NCBI GenBank assembly: GCA_038277395.1
Contig: CM076190.1
Coordinates: 127,688,197-127,752,196, forward strand
Direction: 5' to 3'
Length of the DNA: 64,000 nt
Origin: Dryocosmus kuriphilus
Lineage: Eukaryota > Arthropoda > Insecta > Hymenoptera > Cynipidae
The notes under the pieces were generated by a model that ran no database searches, had not been told where the DNA came from, and saw only the letters and a list, made by a program, of their open reading frames with translations. Shown in pieces: positions 34,442 to 46,379 of the stretch. The stretch's first letter is position 1. Each line of letters opens with the position of its first letter. Made by a program: the position numbers and the translations under genes.

Positions 34442-35906
34442 ATGGCTAATCAACAAGGAAAACGGAGATGGAGAAAGGAGACCAACATCGAATTGGAGAT
34501 AGATTTTAGCAGAAGCTTCGACATGGTAGAAGAAGAAGGAAGGAAGGAGTACATGACGGAGACTGCTTCGATGAAAAGGTGGATCGCGAAATACCAGGAC
34601 AAGCTGAAGGAAGAACACAGAGAGGTACGCGAGTACCTAAAGAAGCTGCTCAAGCTCTGTAAGTCGGAGGATCTAGGTGAAGCAGTGGGCTCGTAGAGAA
34701 AGCGCAAAGTACAATGCGCTCAGTGGGGTACTCGTTTAGAAGCCTCAACAGTTACACGGAGGGGTGCGTGGAGAGAATTAATAGGCTGTTCCAGAAGAAG
34801 ATAGGCAAGGAGCGCAAAGAAAAGTCTCTCCTGAGCTCCACCTTCAAGGAGAAGACGTCTTCCGTTTCTACACAGACGGAGTTGCAAACGATGCCGGAGG
34901 AAGCGATGGAGGCACGCAAGCGGGAGAGGGAAACGACTCTCTGCCCGCTAGCGGATACGGAGCCGAGAAGCCGGCTCTGAAAAAGACCAGGACCCAGGAC
35001 GGGGTTTCCTGGTCAAAGGTGGTAAGGAGGATGACAAAAAAGGTGAAGGCGGTTGAGGAGAAGAAGCTTGAGGGGGACGCTGCGCCATCCCGGAACGGAA
35101 TTCCTGCAAAGCGACAGAAGAAGACGAAAAGAATCCCCCGGGAAGCCGTGACCATCACGCCAGCAACGGGGATGAAATATGCGGATGTCCTGAAGGACAT
35201 CCAAAAAAAGGTGAAGCCGAAAGACCATAGCGTGAACGTCAAGGCGAACCGACAAACGAGGACGGAGGACGTCCTCATTGAGGTGGGCGCCAAGGCGAAG
35301 GAGCGGCAGCACTTTGGGGATGTCATCTTGAAGGCCCTTGGACAACTCGGGTGTGTTCGACACCTCGTCCCAAGGGCGCAGATCGTAGTTTACGACTTAG
35401 TAGAGACTACGGAGGCTGCTTATGTGGAGGCAGCGGTGAAGTTGTCCTTGGGAGACCAGATTGGGTCTCCACCAAGGGTGAGTCTCACCAAGAGGAGCAG
35501 CAGGGGCTGCATCCTAGCTTTTGTTGAGCTGCATGCGGCCGCTGTTGTAAAGATGGAGAAGGCGGCCCGACTGAAGTTTGGATGGGTGAACTGTCGGGTG
35601 AAGGCGCATAACGCTGAAACTCGGTTTTACAGGTGCCACGATTTCGGACATGTTGCCCGAAAGTGTGCAAACGAAGAACTCAGCAAGTGCTGCAGAAGAT
35701 GTTACCAGGAGGGACACAAGGCGGCGAAATGCCAAAACCTGGCGATACCTGGTCCCCCGGCAACAGCTAGAAGAAAACCCGGAAGGTCAACAAGCCAGAA
35801 GGGGACGCTGGAGGCAGCGAAGAAAACGGCACCCCCTGAAGTAATGCGAAAGCGGTTCCAGGGAGATCAATGCCAAGAAGAAAAGGTAGAAGGTTTTAGT
35901 GGATAG
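34442..35906 (+). pseudogene. R1-like LINE ORF1 with CCHC zinc knuckles
   Basis: RNA-binding Gag-like protein of a non-LTR retrotransposon. The N-terminal part (34442-34696) is charged and helical (KRWIAKYQDKLKEEHREV). A second frame (34714-34980) holds FKEKTSSVSTQTELQT, and the third (35019-35906) holds the fold with DVLIEVGAKAKERQHFG and VRHLVPRAQIVVYDL. Knuckles follow: CHDFGHVARKC and CCRRCYQEGHKAAKC, CCHC spacing intact. Frame changes near 34696 and 34985 break it. No endonuclease or reverse transcriptase follows, so the element is 3' truncated. Confidence 0.8.
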
Positions 35907-35919
35907 GCCTAACCTGACA

Positions 35920-36230
35920 ACTCCCCTCCCTCCTCACTGGAGATCTCGCTTGTGCGATCCCTTGTGCCCCGGGCGTGCTGATTTCTCACATGGAAGCGCC
36001 ACACGTCGTGCAGTAATGCATTTGCTCCTCCCTTCCAAAAAAAGTCCTTCCCTAATTGGAAGGAACATGTTCTTCTTTGATGCACAGGATACCTCCATCT
36101 TCTCGACTATTTCCTCCATTGTATCAATCGAACTCTGCACGTCTTCGTGGCACTTTCCTGATAGTAAATTTGTCCCGCTTGACCTGCGATCTTCCACTCG
36201 CATCGGTCTTCTCAGCCACGTCTAGCTCAC
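35920..36230 (-). pseudogene. LINE ORF1-like fragment, minus strand
   Basis: The minus-strand frame reads VQSSIDTMEEIVEKMEVSCA, then NMFLPIREGLFLEGRSK and EKSARPGHKGSHKRDL, a GC-rich coding-looking stretch that resembles LINE ORF1 N-terminal regions. It abuts, in opposite orientation, the end of the plus-strand ORF1. Assignment to R1-like elements is tentative. Confidence 0.45.
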
Positions 36231-36239
36231 CACATAACT

Positions 36240-36549
36240 CCTCACAAATGCTCTTATTTAAATGTTTATACTGCAGAACTATTTCCACGGGTAGCTAGGG
36301 AATTAAAGAGTCCACCCGCGCAGAGACCCGCATGCGAGGATAAGATATATATATTCTATTAGGTGACCTGGTATCCTAGAAACACCGTATATAACACCAC
36401 TACTTGGTGCCACGCAGACTTCAGCACAGTCGTTCACACCTTAAATTGGGGATTTTTACTTCGGAACCGTCCCTGGACCATTTTCCGCGACTGCTTAGCT
36501 AGTTGTACAACCATCTTCAGAAGAAACCCTCGGTACAAGGTCCCTCTGT
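36240..36549. other. Unassigned block
   Basis: Moderately GC-rich with no recognised protein or repeat. An open frame at 36363-36635 (plus) overlaps the minus-strand RT and has no family motif. Confidence 0.4.
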
Positions 36550-37996
36550 TTACAACCCGAGGAAGCGCCCGGTGGCCTGGTCAAAGTCTCCATCCGGGCT
36601 TACGCTTGCTCTACTACCTTCGCATGTTGTGTTAATTGATTCAAGAAGATAACTATCGACTTCATACGATTTTAGAACTTTCCAAAGTTTAACTCTATCC
36701 ACCTTTTCAAAAGGTTTTTCCAAGTCAACAAATGAGCAAAGAACTTTTTTGTTTACTCTCAAACTTTTTTCTGTGATCTGCTTAAAGCTAAATGTCTGAT
36801 CCGCACATGATCTTCTTGGCAGAAATCCGCATTGGAATTCCCAAATCTCATCTTTTATTATTTCCACGACTTTGCCAATAAGTATTTTGATCAATATTTT
36901 TCCTGGGATACAAGGTAAGCTGATAGCTTCATAGTTAATGCAGTCACCCTCATATCCCTTTCCCTTGTAAAGAGTAATGATGATCGTCTTTCTCCAATCA
37001 TTTGTAATTTCTCCATTCACAGCACACATGTTGATCAACTCGTTTCACCACACAAACAGATCCTCGTCGCCGTTTTTAAGCATTTCATACGTAATCCCAT
37101 CGACATCAGCATCCTTACTATACTTCAAATTCTTAATTACAGCCTTCATGCTGCTGAAAACTCTAATTCGCACTTCGTCACATTCAACAGGATTTTCTAG
37201 CGTGTATATCCTCTTCTGTATCGCAGCTTTTATGCTTCATAGCTTCACCTCCATACAATTTCTCGTAAAAATCTCTCAAAGAGTTTTTCTCTTTGTCCGT
37301 ATCCACTTCCAGAATAGTTTTTTATCTCCTTCGAAATCATTTTGCACTTTTTTATCTTCTTCCGTTTTGATTTGTCTTTGCTTTCTTTGTTTAATCTGTT
37401 TCATTTTCTGTTTTTATCCCTACAATAGATTCTTAACCTAGTCCTCTCTTCATTGCTGAGACCTTGGATATTATGCATTCTTAGGTACGCTTGCTTCCTT
37501 TCTTTAACAGCGACGCGAATTTTATCATTCCCCCAAGCATCTCCATTCATTCTTCCTACAATCGCAATTCCATACACTTCAGATGCGCTCTTGAAGATTC
37601 TATGCCATAATATCGTATTTATACCCTTCACACTTTTATTTTCTAATTCCGTAATCTATTTATCTCTGTTTTGATGTAAATAGTTAGTTTACCACAATAT
37701 TCTATTTGTGTTTCTGTATTCTGAAGTTCTGCAAGTTTTCCATCTTAATAGCAATTTCTTTGCCTTCTTAATTTTCATTTCCTCCATTCTTTTCCCAGAC
37801 TAATTTTTGAAATTGCAAGGAAATGGTCCTTTACACATTCAGGACCTCTCATTACTCTTGCATCTCTTACTAGACCTCTCAGTCTCTCATACGCTACAAT
37901 AAAGTGGATCATAGTGTGACTTTCGTCTCTAGGCCACGTATACATTTGAATCATTTTATGCCTGAAAGTGTCCAAGAAGAACATCATTTGAATCAC
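36550..37996 (-). pseudogene. LINE ORF2: endonuclease end, linker and N-terminal reverse transcriptase
   Basis: Pieces lie in the right order on the minus strand. 37996-37775 is the end of an AP-type endonuclease (MYTWPRDESHTMIHFIV, VKDHFLAISKISL; the catalytic His-containing SDH motif reads KDH). 37740-37401 is the linker (DKIRVAVKERKQAYLRMHNI, LSNEERTRLRIY). 37038-36550 is the RT start (DWRKTIIITLYKGKGYEGDC, GFLPRRSCADQTF, FVDLEKPFEKVDR with the motif A Asp). The frame is broken between pieces. The sequence leaves the family near 36560, before the YADD box, so it is truncated at both ends. The clade differs from the ORF1 fragments nearby and cannot be fixed from this. Confidence 0.75.
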
Positions 37997-38322
37997 GTAA
38001 AGTGAACATCATTGCAGAACATCTGGCTGACCCCAAAAAGGTATGACTTGGTCTTATGGAGCAATTCGTGAAAGCTATTGACAAAGGCGGAAAATGCTTT
38101 AAGTACTTGGGAGGGCAGTTTCCACAGATATTCGATGTAACGTCAAAGCAAGTCGTTTTTGATGGACCACAAATTAGGGAAATGTTGAAAAATCAGACCT
38201 TTAATACAACAACGTTTGATAGTGAAAAGGCTGCCTGGCTTAGTTTTCAGGGTGTCGTGGAAAATTTCTCAGGTAACCGCAAGAGTAAAAATGACAAAAG
38301 AACTAGTCATAATGAGTCATAA
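37997..38322 (+). pseudogene. Fragment of the 3125-6909-type transposase
   Basis: MEQFVKAIDKGGKCFKYLGG, FDGPQIREMLKNQTF and AAWLSFQGVVENFSGN match MKQYVKALNKEGECFKYLKK, FDGLQIRELLKD and TWVSFKEVVQNFLGN of the pseudogene at 4646-6521. Upstream, the same frame reads NIIAEHLADPKKV and then a stop, so the PPLHIKL segment is deleted. No inverted termini flank it. It shows that the unnamed family has at least two copies here. Confidence 0.75.
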
Positions 38323-38329
38323 CTTGCAC

Positions 38330-39530
38330 TTTGCACTCGATAATATTTTTAATTCGCGCTCGATATGGTATTTACCTCGTGCTACGCGTTCGGTGCTTGT
38401 ATGTAAGTTCCTCTAAATACCACTGACCAGTGTAATTAGGTAATTTTTAATTTTTTTTAATTCGTATAACGTGTCTCCCGCTTCGCACTCGAATAAAGTT
38501 TATCAAAAGCGTAAATATTTTTTTGCGCTTTGGCTGAAAAATTTAATTTTTCATTTTTAGTAGCATTTTTCACGATTAAAATAAAACAAGTATGTCATCA
38601 TAGAATAGTTTTAAGAAAATTTGTAGATACATTTAAGATGAAACAAATTTTTTCTTGACATTCTTTTTTTATACCGCATAGCTTGGTGAGAAAATTAAAT
38701 TCTTGATTTTTATTAATAATATTGTTCAAGATTGAATCTACTAAACATTTCCTCCGCATCTTGCATAGTTTCTCTGCAAAATTTAATTCTTGATTTTTAG
38801 TAAAATTTTTCACGAATAAGAAAACTACGTGTTATCAAAAAAACAGGATAAAGCTAATTTGTAGGTCCTTATGAAATAAACAACTTTGCTTCTTAAAGTT
38901 TTTTACTTATCTCGCATAGTTTGTCGGGGAAATTGAATTCTTGGTTTTTATTAACAAAATTCCTCACGATTAAAATAAAAAATATACTTCCTAACAAAAA
39001 ATGATAAAAATCAAATTAGTAGACCCTTTCTGAGATAATTAACTTTGCTTCTTAACATGTTTTCCGTACCTCACATAGTTTTGCTGAAAACTATGCATCT
39101 TATAAGAAAATGGTATAAAGCAAATGTGTAGATCTATTTAAGATTAAGAACGTCGCTTATTGACTTTTTTTTTTTATCTCGCATATTTTTGCAGGAAAAT
39201 TGAATGATTAGTTTTTCGAAGCGCATGTTCCATGGATAAAACCAGAACAGTTTTTGAAAGAACGCTGGTTCACAAAACCGACCTTTCTTTTTAGGCCATA
39301 AAAACATGTGCCAAAGCGTAATCCAATCCGATTAGTTTTTCGAAATTTTCCAATATACGGTCAGCAACGACGACAACAACAACGATGACGACGAAAATGA
39401 CAGACAGACACCGATGTTAAACCTATTTTTTCTGATTCAGAGGGTTTCGAAACGTCGAGATTTCATGAAATCCGCGATGGTTGGTATTCACATAATACTA
39501 ATACTGGCTCATTGAGATGAAAATGTAAAA
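38330..39530 (-). repeat. Dispersed repeat family R, copy 2 (inverted)
   Basis: The head is at 39530 and reads backward through GATTTCATGAAATCCGCG, a GACGACAACAACAACG run and GGATAAAACCAGAAC. The body (about 39200-38500) has several 150-bp units with CGCATAGTTTNNNGNGAAAATT. The tail words GAGTGCAAAGTGCAAG and GAGTGCGAAGCGGGAG (read in reverse near 38310-38345 and 38470-38490) look like decayed forms of GAGCGCGAAGCGCGAG. Confidence 0.7.
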
Positions 39531-39534
39531 ATTG

Positions 39535-41420
39535 CATAAGCACAATTCTAAGTAAATAATGTCTTCATTAGAAAAAAGTGTTACATAATCAACCAGTTGT
39601 GATTGAAACACATACAAAAATTCAAAACTAACCTTTCTTAATGAGCAAGGAACAGTACGAAAGAAATGCTTCAGTGTTGCCTGTTTTGTCACATATTGAT
39701 TTCAAATAACATTTTTTATTTACACAGAATGTTTCATTTTCTGTAGTTATTATGGTCAGATTTAGAAGGACTATTGAGGCTATACTGTTTAATGGTGTTT
39801 TCCCGTTAATGTAGAGAAAGGCCACTCAATTAAAAGACGCAAGTAAAAATTTAAAAGGGATCCCCAAAATTTAGCTCCGTAACTTGCAGAGTAGCGTGGG
39901 TTTAACTGAAAAACTTATACATGTAAAGAGAGAAGATTCCTTGTGTAAAAAAAATAAAGCAATGAAAGAATATTCCATGAATTAAACAGTCAATATATTT
40001 TACAACAATTAGATAACAAGAATTAACAATATGATAACACATGTTACACGGATGGGGATTTGCAAGAAAATAAGTAGACTGCTAGTTAATCTCCAAAGTT
40101 ACACCCCCTTTTTAAAAACAATTTGCATACGTAAGCAAAAACAAAAGGATTTGAAAAACCAATTAAGTCAGTTCGAGAATTGCGGTAAAGCCGCCAAGAC
40201 ACAAAAGAAAATCACCTAAAGAGTCCGCCCCGTAACGTTTGGTCGTTAAATTACAAAACGACACGTCAACGCTTGGCGCTCGTCCAGACATAAGTGTCTG
40301 CCTCGACCGACGCGTTCGGCGGCTAACCGCGTCTGGAGTCGTCTTTCTGCGCATAATCAGCTGCGCATTGTCGGCTCGTGCGCTCCACGTTGATAAGAGG
40401 CCCGAAGGTTAAGTAGAAGAAGGCCGTTTCTTCGGTGTTCGGGAGATGTCGTACTACCACTATCCCCGAGTGCTACACGGTTGCGGGCGATTCAGAGATG
40501 GGAATCTCATCCGTACTCTGCCCGCGTTGTACGGTATCTTGTCGTGTCCACGACCGTACAACTCCGTGGAACAACAGAGCCTGGCCAGTAATGAATCCAA
40601 AATGAGGGTAATGACGGCCTCGTGACATGTTTCAACTCTCAACCAACGCTCCAGTTGGCTCGAATCGTTCGCAGACAAAATAATTGACTTCTGCCTAGAC
40701 TTTATTCTAGTGTGGGCCTCCGCGAAGGAAAGAGCAGCTGTTTGCATAAAAAGAAGGTACAGAAAAATCTAAGTAACGTGCAGTTGAAACTGCCACGTCA
40801 CAACTGATAATGATCAGGATCCTGAAAGAAATTTTCACGGTCGAATGAAGATAAACTTGTAGTATTTAGAATAGTTGGGACCTGCTGATAATGAACAGGT
40901 TAAGAAACTCCGTGTAAGCCAGAAGATGCGCTAGAACCCTGGACGTGACCTGCATGAAATTCAAGAAATCTGTGACGTGAAGGTAATTGGAGAGATAGTG
41001 GTGCAGGTCTTTGCTATGGAGAAAATCTGGAATGTTCAGAAAATAAGGTCTGATATTCATGTAGTGTAGCAACAAGGTGCATCGAAGGCAAATCTTGAGA
41101 TATTTGTTAATGTCTACGAGTAATTAAACGGTCATATTAAATTTTAGCGTTGACCTCGTCTTACGAAAGTTTATCTGATGATTCTGTAAAGAAACGGGAA
41201 TTTTGGAGCTCTTCATAAATTACGTCATACCGTTTGGTGAAACTAGCGATTTCGTGATGTAATGAATAATAAGAAAGTGACATATGACCCTAAAGACAAT
41301 ATAATCTTATACATTTTTTAAGTTCTGAAAAAAACCCAATGATTCTATCACCTCTTAAGGTCGTTAAAAAAGCTGAGTTAAAGTAAATCCGATTAGACCC
41401 TATAAAAGTCATACCATATG
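39535..41420 (-). pseudogene. Decayed duplicate of gene B
   Basis: Three stretches match gene B in order. 39535-39760 matches its 3' flank (53345-53540; shared AATCAACCA, GATTGAAAC and GAGCAAGGA). 40866-41185 matches exon 2, including CTGATAATG, CCAGAAGATNC and GTGCAGGTCT. 41160-41420 matches the acceptor and intron (shared TGATTCTATCA and ACGGGAATTT). In gene B the coding frame is open, but here the exon has stops soon after the acceptor, and the poly(A) signal has changed. A block of about 1 kb interrupts it at 39840-40860. No exon 1 was found. It is in the same orientation as gene B, 13 kb away. Confidence 0.6.
40205..40800. other. GC-rich block inserted in the decayed gene B copy
   Basis: About 600 bp, rich in CpG, in AT-rich surroundings. 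It has no frame with a family signature and no clear inverted ends. Candidates are an LTR remnant or a promoter-like island; neither can be shown. Confidence 0.4.
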
Positions 41421-41429
41421 GAGTGCTTG

Positions 41430-41955
41430 AGTGCCTGTTTGTACATCCCTCTACATTTACGCATAAAGACCTTTTAAAATTAAAGATCGAACTGTCGACC
41501 AGTGTGATTTGATAATTTGAAATTTTTTGTTAAAGCTCGTTCGACTGTAACAAATACATCCTCATCACATATCTCTCACTTCCCACTCGAATCAAGTTTA
41601 TCCTAAATAATTCTTTGAAACCAATAGACCTCGCTAAATAGCATTAATAAGTATAAAAATCACATACCGTAACAGTAACTTCGAAACTCCAATAAAGAGA
41701 AGCAATATAAAAAATTGACATAAAGAAAACAATAGTATAAAAATTAAATACAGTACATTAGCACTACACTCAGGTGTCCCTGAATGAAAAATGTGTTAAA
41801 CTAAAATGTCAATTAAAAGTGATTATATGTGAATTATTTATCCCAAAGCTAGAATCCTAAAATTAAATACATCTACAGTGACTTATAGGTTAGGTTGAGA
41901 TTTTGAATTCTATTTCCATTATTCTGTAGAAATTATAGTTTCAAATATCTGTAGA
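41430..41955. other. AT-rich stretch, nothing firm
   Basis: Only a phrase near 41565-41600 (TCTCTCACTTCCCACTCGAA) resembles the tail of repeat family R near 38470. Confidence 0.4.
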
Positions 41956-41959
41956 TTAC

Positions 41960-42725
41960 ACTGCCCTACATGAGTTTTGCGAATAAGATGGCACCTAGTG
42001 TTTTCGAATGGATTTTTCGTGCTGAATACGAATTTGGGTTCAAAAACTTCCCATCACGTCACGTTCTTGAGAAAATAGGGGTTGAAACCCCTAAAAACGG
42101 CGTTTTTAGCCATTTTTGAAAAATTTTAGAGCTGAACCACGACTCCCCTCAGAGCGGAGTGTGTGTGTTTATCTAGGGGTGGAGGAATAAAATGAAAACA
42201 GAAAGGATTTTAACATACTTACGCCCACGTCCAGGCATAATAAAATGTGCAGTGATTTAAAGGTTTTAAGTATTACATATTCGTAATCAGCGACCTTTAA
42301 AACCCCCGAGTAACAAGTTTCAAGCAAATACGATTAAATTTTGAAAAAATAGTCCGCCATATTGGATCCGCCATTTTGAATTTTAAAAACCTGACTGCAT
42401 ATTCATAATGAGCGACCTCTAAAACCTTTAAAAGTACTGCACATTTTATTATGCCTGGGTGTGTGTGTAAGTATGTTAAAATTCTTTCTGTTTTGATTTC
42501 CTTCCTCCAGCCCTAGACGAAAGCACACCTTCCGCTCTAACCCAGATAACAATCGTGCGAGGCACGTTACCCGCACGGCGTGCGAGACACGCAGTGCGTG
42601 CATGGTGCGAGGCATATGCGTGGCATTTTGTGTGACGGCACGTACGTGCGAGGCATATGCGTCTCACATTGTGAGAGGCACGCGGGCTTACATGGTGCGG
42701 GAAATATGTGTCGCACGTACATATT
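41960..42725 (+). repeat. Left arm of a 9.6-kb inverted pair
   Basis: Starts CACTGCCC; it contains AATAAGATGGCACCTAGTGT, TTTTCGTGCTGAATACGAA and TCACGTCACGTTCTTGAGAA. After a nested MITE (42150-42525) it resumes with CCCAGATAACAA and a CpG-rich zone of TGCGAGGCATATGCGT words. The inverse of the right arm (51565 to 51115) follows the same order. The pair may be the termini of one large element or two inverted copies of a smaller repeat. Confidence 0.7.
42150..42525. mobile_element. Nested MITE in the left arm
   Basis: Arms of about 130 bp are inverted copies: left TCTAGGGGTGGAGGAATAAA, GGCATAATAAAATGTGCAGT and CATATTCGTAATCAGCGACC; right in reverse, TAGGGCTGGAGGAAGGAAAT, GGCATAATAAAATGTGCAGT and CATTATGAATATGC in reverse sense. 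It splits a sequence that is continuous in the right arm, so it inserted later. Confidence 0.7.
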
Positions 42726-43233
42726 AAGTGAATATTATATTAATGCTATAAAAATGACATGTATAATATAACTTTTTATGCAGGAAAAATATTGAAAAAC
42801 TTGTAAAACATAAATTACATTTCAAAAATATATTTTCACTTTACTGGTCGATAGACTGCGGATTGCCGTGTAACTTTTGAAATTTCTCCTTTCGCTAAAA
42901 TTGTAACACGTTTAAAAATAAAAGAATAATAAATAATAGAAAAATATTTAATTCCAATGCTAAAATGTAATAATTAAATTTTAAGTTTGGAATTCAATAT
43001 AGTTTTTGTAAAGGTAAGATATATATTGCACGTGCTACGCTATATTTGTTAGGAAAAAGACGATTTTTTAAAAATCACACTAATAAAATTTAAGTTCAAA
43101 CTTAAACAATATAATTTATCTAAAGTATATATGAAATGAAACAATTTTGTACTTTATTGTAAAGTATAATTATACAGTTTTTAAATATATATTTTATATA
43201 TAATATATAAAAAAAGAAACTGTATAATATATA
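42726..43233. other. AT-rich stretch, nothing recognised
   Basis: AT-rich filler between the left arm and the second mariner element. Confidence 0.5.
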
Positions 43234-46106
43234 CGGGTGAGTCATTTTAATTCAACCAGTATATTATTTTGTTAACCATAAGGGTAGGAGAAAAATGTTT
43301 AGGACAAAAATTGTAGGTTAAGAGGGGGCCAACTGATGGTGACCTTGCCCTTGACCTTGAGGTCAAGGATCAATGTCATTTGAAGGTCATCTTTCGTGTT
43401 TTGAATAGAAACCCCTATTTTTTACTTCAGATTCTGAAAGAGCGAGAAATTTTACGTTGAGATATGTGCCCATGCTTAGAGGTAAAAGTGACGCGTATGG
43501 GTCAAAATTCCTGCTAAAAGAGTCAGCATTGAGGTGAGAGAACCTGGGCCGGGGGTCGTTTTGTGAAAATAAACCTTTGACATTTGTTCGGTTTGTTGGA
43601 GGTTACATTGCTATGACCTTGGATTTGACCTTCGCCCATACTTTCAAGGTCATTTCAAGGTCAATTTTACGTCTTATTCATAATTCAAAAGAATACAGAA
43701 TTTTTAAGAGTAATTCTGGTAAGAATCAACTGCTTCAGAACTTGTGAGCTTCTAATGACCTTGAACGTATGGGTGAAGGTCAAATCCAAGGTTCTAAAAA
43801 TAAATGGTGAAATAGTGAATAATATACAAATTTGAAAATCTTCTTGGGGTTAACTATGTCTTTTAAATGGTAAACTCCCTAGTCAATTTGTAAAGACCTT
43901 AAAATTAACCTTTATTTATTTCTTTAAGGGTGTATCGGACCAATTTATTTTTTAAATACAGTTCTATTGACATTGATAGTAATAAATGTATCAACATTTC
44001 TTGTATTGTTAATAATTATTAATAAATTTTAACTATTAAAAATTGGTTGCAATTCGATGAAAAGTCTGCTAAATTAATGATTCTACATATTAAGTACTCA
44101 TCTAAATTGCTGCGAACAAACATACAAAGAAATAAGACAGAAAAAATTAAGTACATAAAAATACATTTGTCGAATGAAAAATGTATTACTTCTTGAAAAT
44201 TGTTTAGAAAGTAATCAAAGCACGGTCGGATGTCATTTCTAAAATTTGAAAAACGCTTTCGCAACTACTTTTGTTTAAATTACGTTAGTGTTCATAGACA
44301 TTGTTAGCGTTAGTTAGTGGTTGTGTTCATAGACATTGTATTACTATTCTTATTTTTCGGTAATCGCTATACGCTGCTATTCAGTTTTTAACATTTTTCT
44401 ACGATATTTATCTTTCTTGATTAGCATTCGTCTGTTTTAAGAATAGCTCCTAAACATGGCTGACTATGCCCCAACAGAGCTAGTTGATATGTTGTTGATT
44501 TTAGGAGAATGTCATGGTAATTATCGTGCAGCCTCAAGACTATACGGAATTCGGTACCCACAAAGGCGCCATCCTAGGCACGTTACCATCCGTGCACTTG
44601 AACAAAGAGCTCGAAATTGACATCTACGAAGAATTCGAGAAAGGCATGAGGATGATGATAGGGATGTTAACGTTTTAGTTGTTTTAGGATTCGTTCACCT
44701 AAATCCTCATATCAGTAGCCGACAAATAGAGAGACAAACAGGAATACCTCAGAGAACAGATATCAGAATTTTGCGAAGAAATAGATATCATGCCTATCAT
44801 ATTACTTTAACGCAAGCATTAACTCCTAATGATATGAGGAATAGGATAATCTTCTGTCAATGGGCTCTTCAAATGATCTTACAGTATCCGATTTTTTTTA
44901 ATTATGTCCTTTTCTCTGATGAAGCTACATTTCATAATACTGGTGAGTTGAATCGTCACAACTGCCATTACTGGTCTGATCAGAATCCTCACTGGTACAG
45001 ACCAGTGGATAATCAACATCGATGAAGTGTAAATGTTTGGTGTGGAATAATTAATGGTTATCTCACCGGGCCATTCTTTTTCGAAGCAAATGTAAATTCA
45101 TATGTCTTTTTAGAGCTTTTAAGGGATCATCTTCCACTTCTACTTGAAGATGTGGATCTTTAAACTAGACGCAGAATGTGGATACAACTTGATGGTGCAC
45201 CGGCACATTATGCTCGAATTGTGCGAGCGTTTTTAAATGCTCACTACCGAGAAAGGTGGATTGGAAGAGCTGGTCCAGTTAGTTGGCCTCCAAGATCACC
45301 CGACATAACTTCTCCAGATTTTTTTCTTTGGGGATACCTAAAAAATACTGTGTATGCCGAAGCAACCACAACACGGGAGAATATGATACAAAGGATTAGA
45401 GTTGAGTGTACAGAAATTCCTAGAGAAGTCTTACTGCGTACAGTTGAAAGTTTTGAACAGAGGCTCAGGCAGTGCCTTGAAGTAAATGGTAATAACTTCG
45501 AACAAAACCGATAATAGTAATAACTGCGAGCAAAACCGATAATAAATAATTTCTTTTAATTGTCTCATCATTAATTGTGAGAGGCAAGGGGACTCACGTT
45601 AATAAAGCACCCCAAAGGGAGTAGAGCCTACTACGTCCTCGTCGTTCCTCCTGGGTTATGCTAAAAGTAGGGGTCATCATTTAAAAAACATACATGTATG
45701 GGTGAAGGTCAAATCCAAGGTCATAAGAATGTAACCTCCAACAAATCGAACAACTGTTGTAAAGGTTTATTTTCACAAAACGACCCCCGGCCCAGGTTCT
45801 CCCACCTCAATGCTGACTCTTTTAGCGGGAATTTTGACCCATCGCGTCACTTTTACCTCTAAACATGGGCACATATCTCAACGTAAAATTTCTCGCTCTT
45901 TCAGAATCTGAAGTAAAAAATAGGGGTTTCTATTCAAAAAACGAAAGATGACCTTCAAATGACATTGATCCTTCACCTCAAGGTCAAGGGCAAGGTCACC
46001 ATCAGTTGGCCCCCTCTGTAACCTACAATCTTTGTCCTAAACATTTTTCTCCTACCCTTATGGTTAAAGAAATAATTGACTGGTTAAATTAAAATGACTC
46101 ACCCTG
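43234..46106 (+). mobile_element. mariner-type element with DUF4817-like protein and 420-bp inverted termini
   Basis: Ends read CGGGTGAGTCATTTTAATTC and, reversed on the right, CAGGGTGAGTCATTTTAATT, each beside TA (43232-43233 and 46107-46108). The inverted termini extend to about 43665 and back to about 45685, very long for mariner, and contain repeated AAGGTCA and TCAAGGTCA words. A small hairpin pair (43617-43665 with 43757-43797) lies just inside the left end. The transposase is at 44456-45514. Confidence 0.85.
44456..45514 (+). pseudogene. mariner-type transposase with three in-frame stops
   Basis: A single frame of 353 codons with no indel. N-terminus: MADYAPTELVDMLLILGECH and RYPQRRHPRHVTI, matching the DUF4817 helix-turn-helix region. 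The DDE core has LFSDEATFHNTG, WIQLDGAPAHY and SPDITSPDFFLWGYLKNTVY. With SPD's later Asp as the third residue the spacing is DD41D, as in rosa-like mariners; with the earlier Asp it would be 36. Stops are TGA 44618-44620, TGA 45023-45025 and TAA 45161-45163. Coding otherwise looks intact, so decay is recent. Confidence 0.85.
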
Positions 46107-46112
46107 TATATA

Positions 46113-46375
46113 CATATATATAAAAGTATTTATACTCTGCGCAGTTACGAACGATATATGTTCCTCCGACGCGCTCCGATCTATGCCGACGACGATGATC
46201 GGATGTTCTCAGTTTATACAGTCTTTTGCAGTTTTTGGCCTGCAGTTTATATTAGCTGAAATACATCCACTTTTTCTGAGAGTTATTTTTGTAGTAGTTT
46301 CGTGTATCCAGCAAAAATATATAACTTTGTGATAAATTTGATTGTCTGCAATTATTTTGAAAGCCGTGGCATTTG
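46113..46375 (+). promoter_or_regulatory. Possible promoter and 5' leader exon of the DUF4806 gene
   Basis: TATATATAAAAG (about 46114-46125) is followed about 25 nt later by GCGCAGTTACG, an arthropod-type initiator, then a GC-rich stretch. A good donor, TTG then GTAAGT, is at 46375/46376. A matching acceptor, AATCTTCTAG, occurs near 47243, 35 nt before the ATG at 47278. The leader is inferred. The TATA box lies ten bases beyond the mariner's end. Confidence 0.35.
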
Positions 46376-46379
46376 GTAA

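Noticed and set aside
34000..34618. Minus-strand 230-residue open frame
   Set aside because: It spans the LINE leader and the antisense of ORF1; GC-rich composition explains its length.
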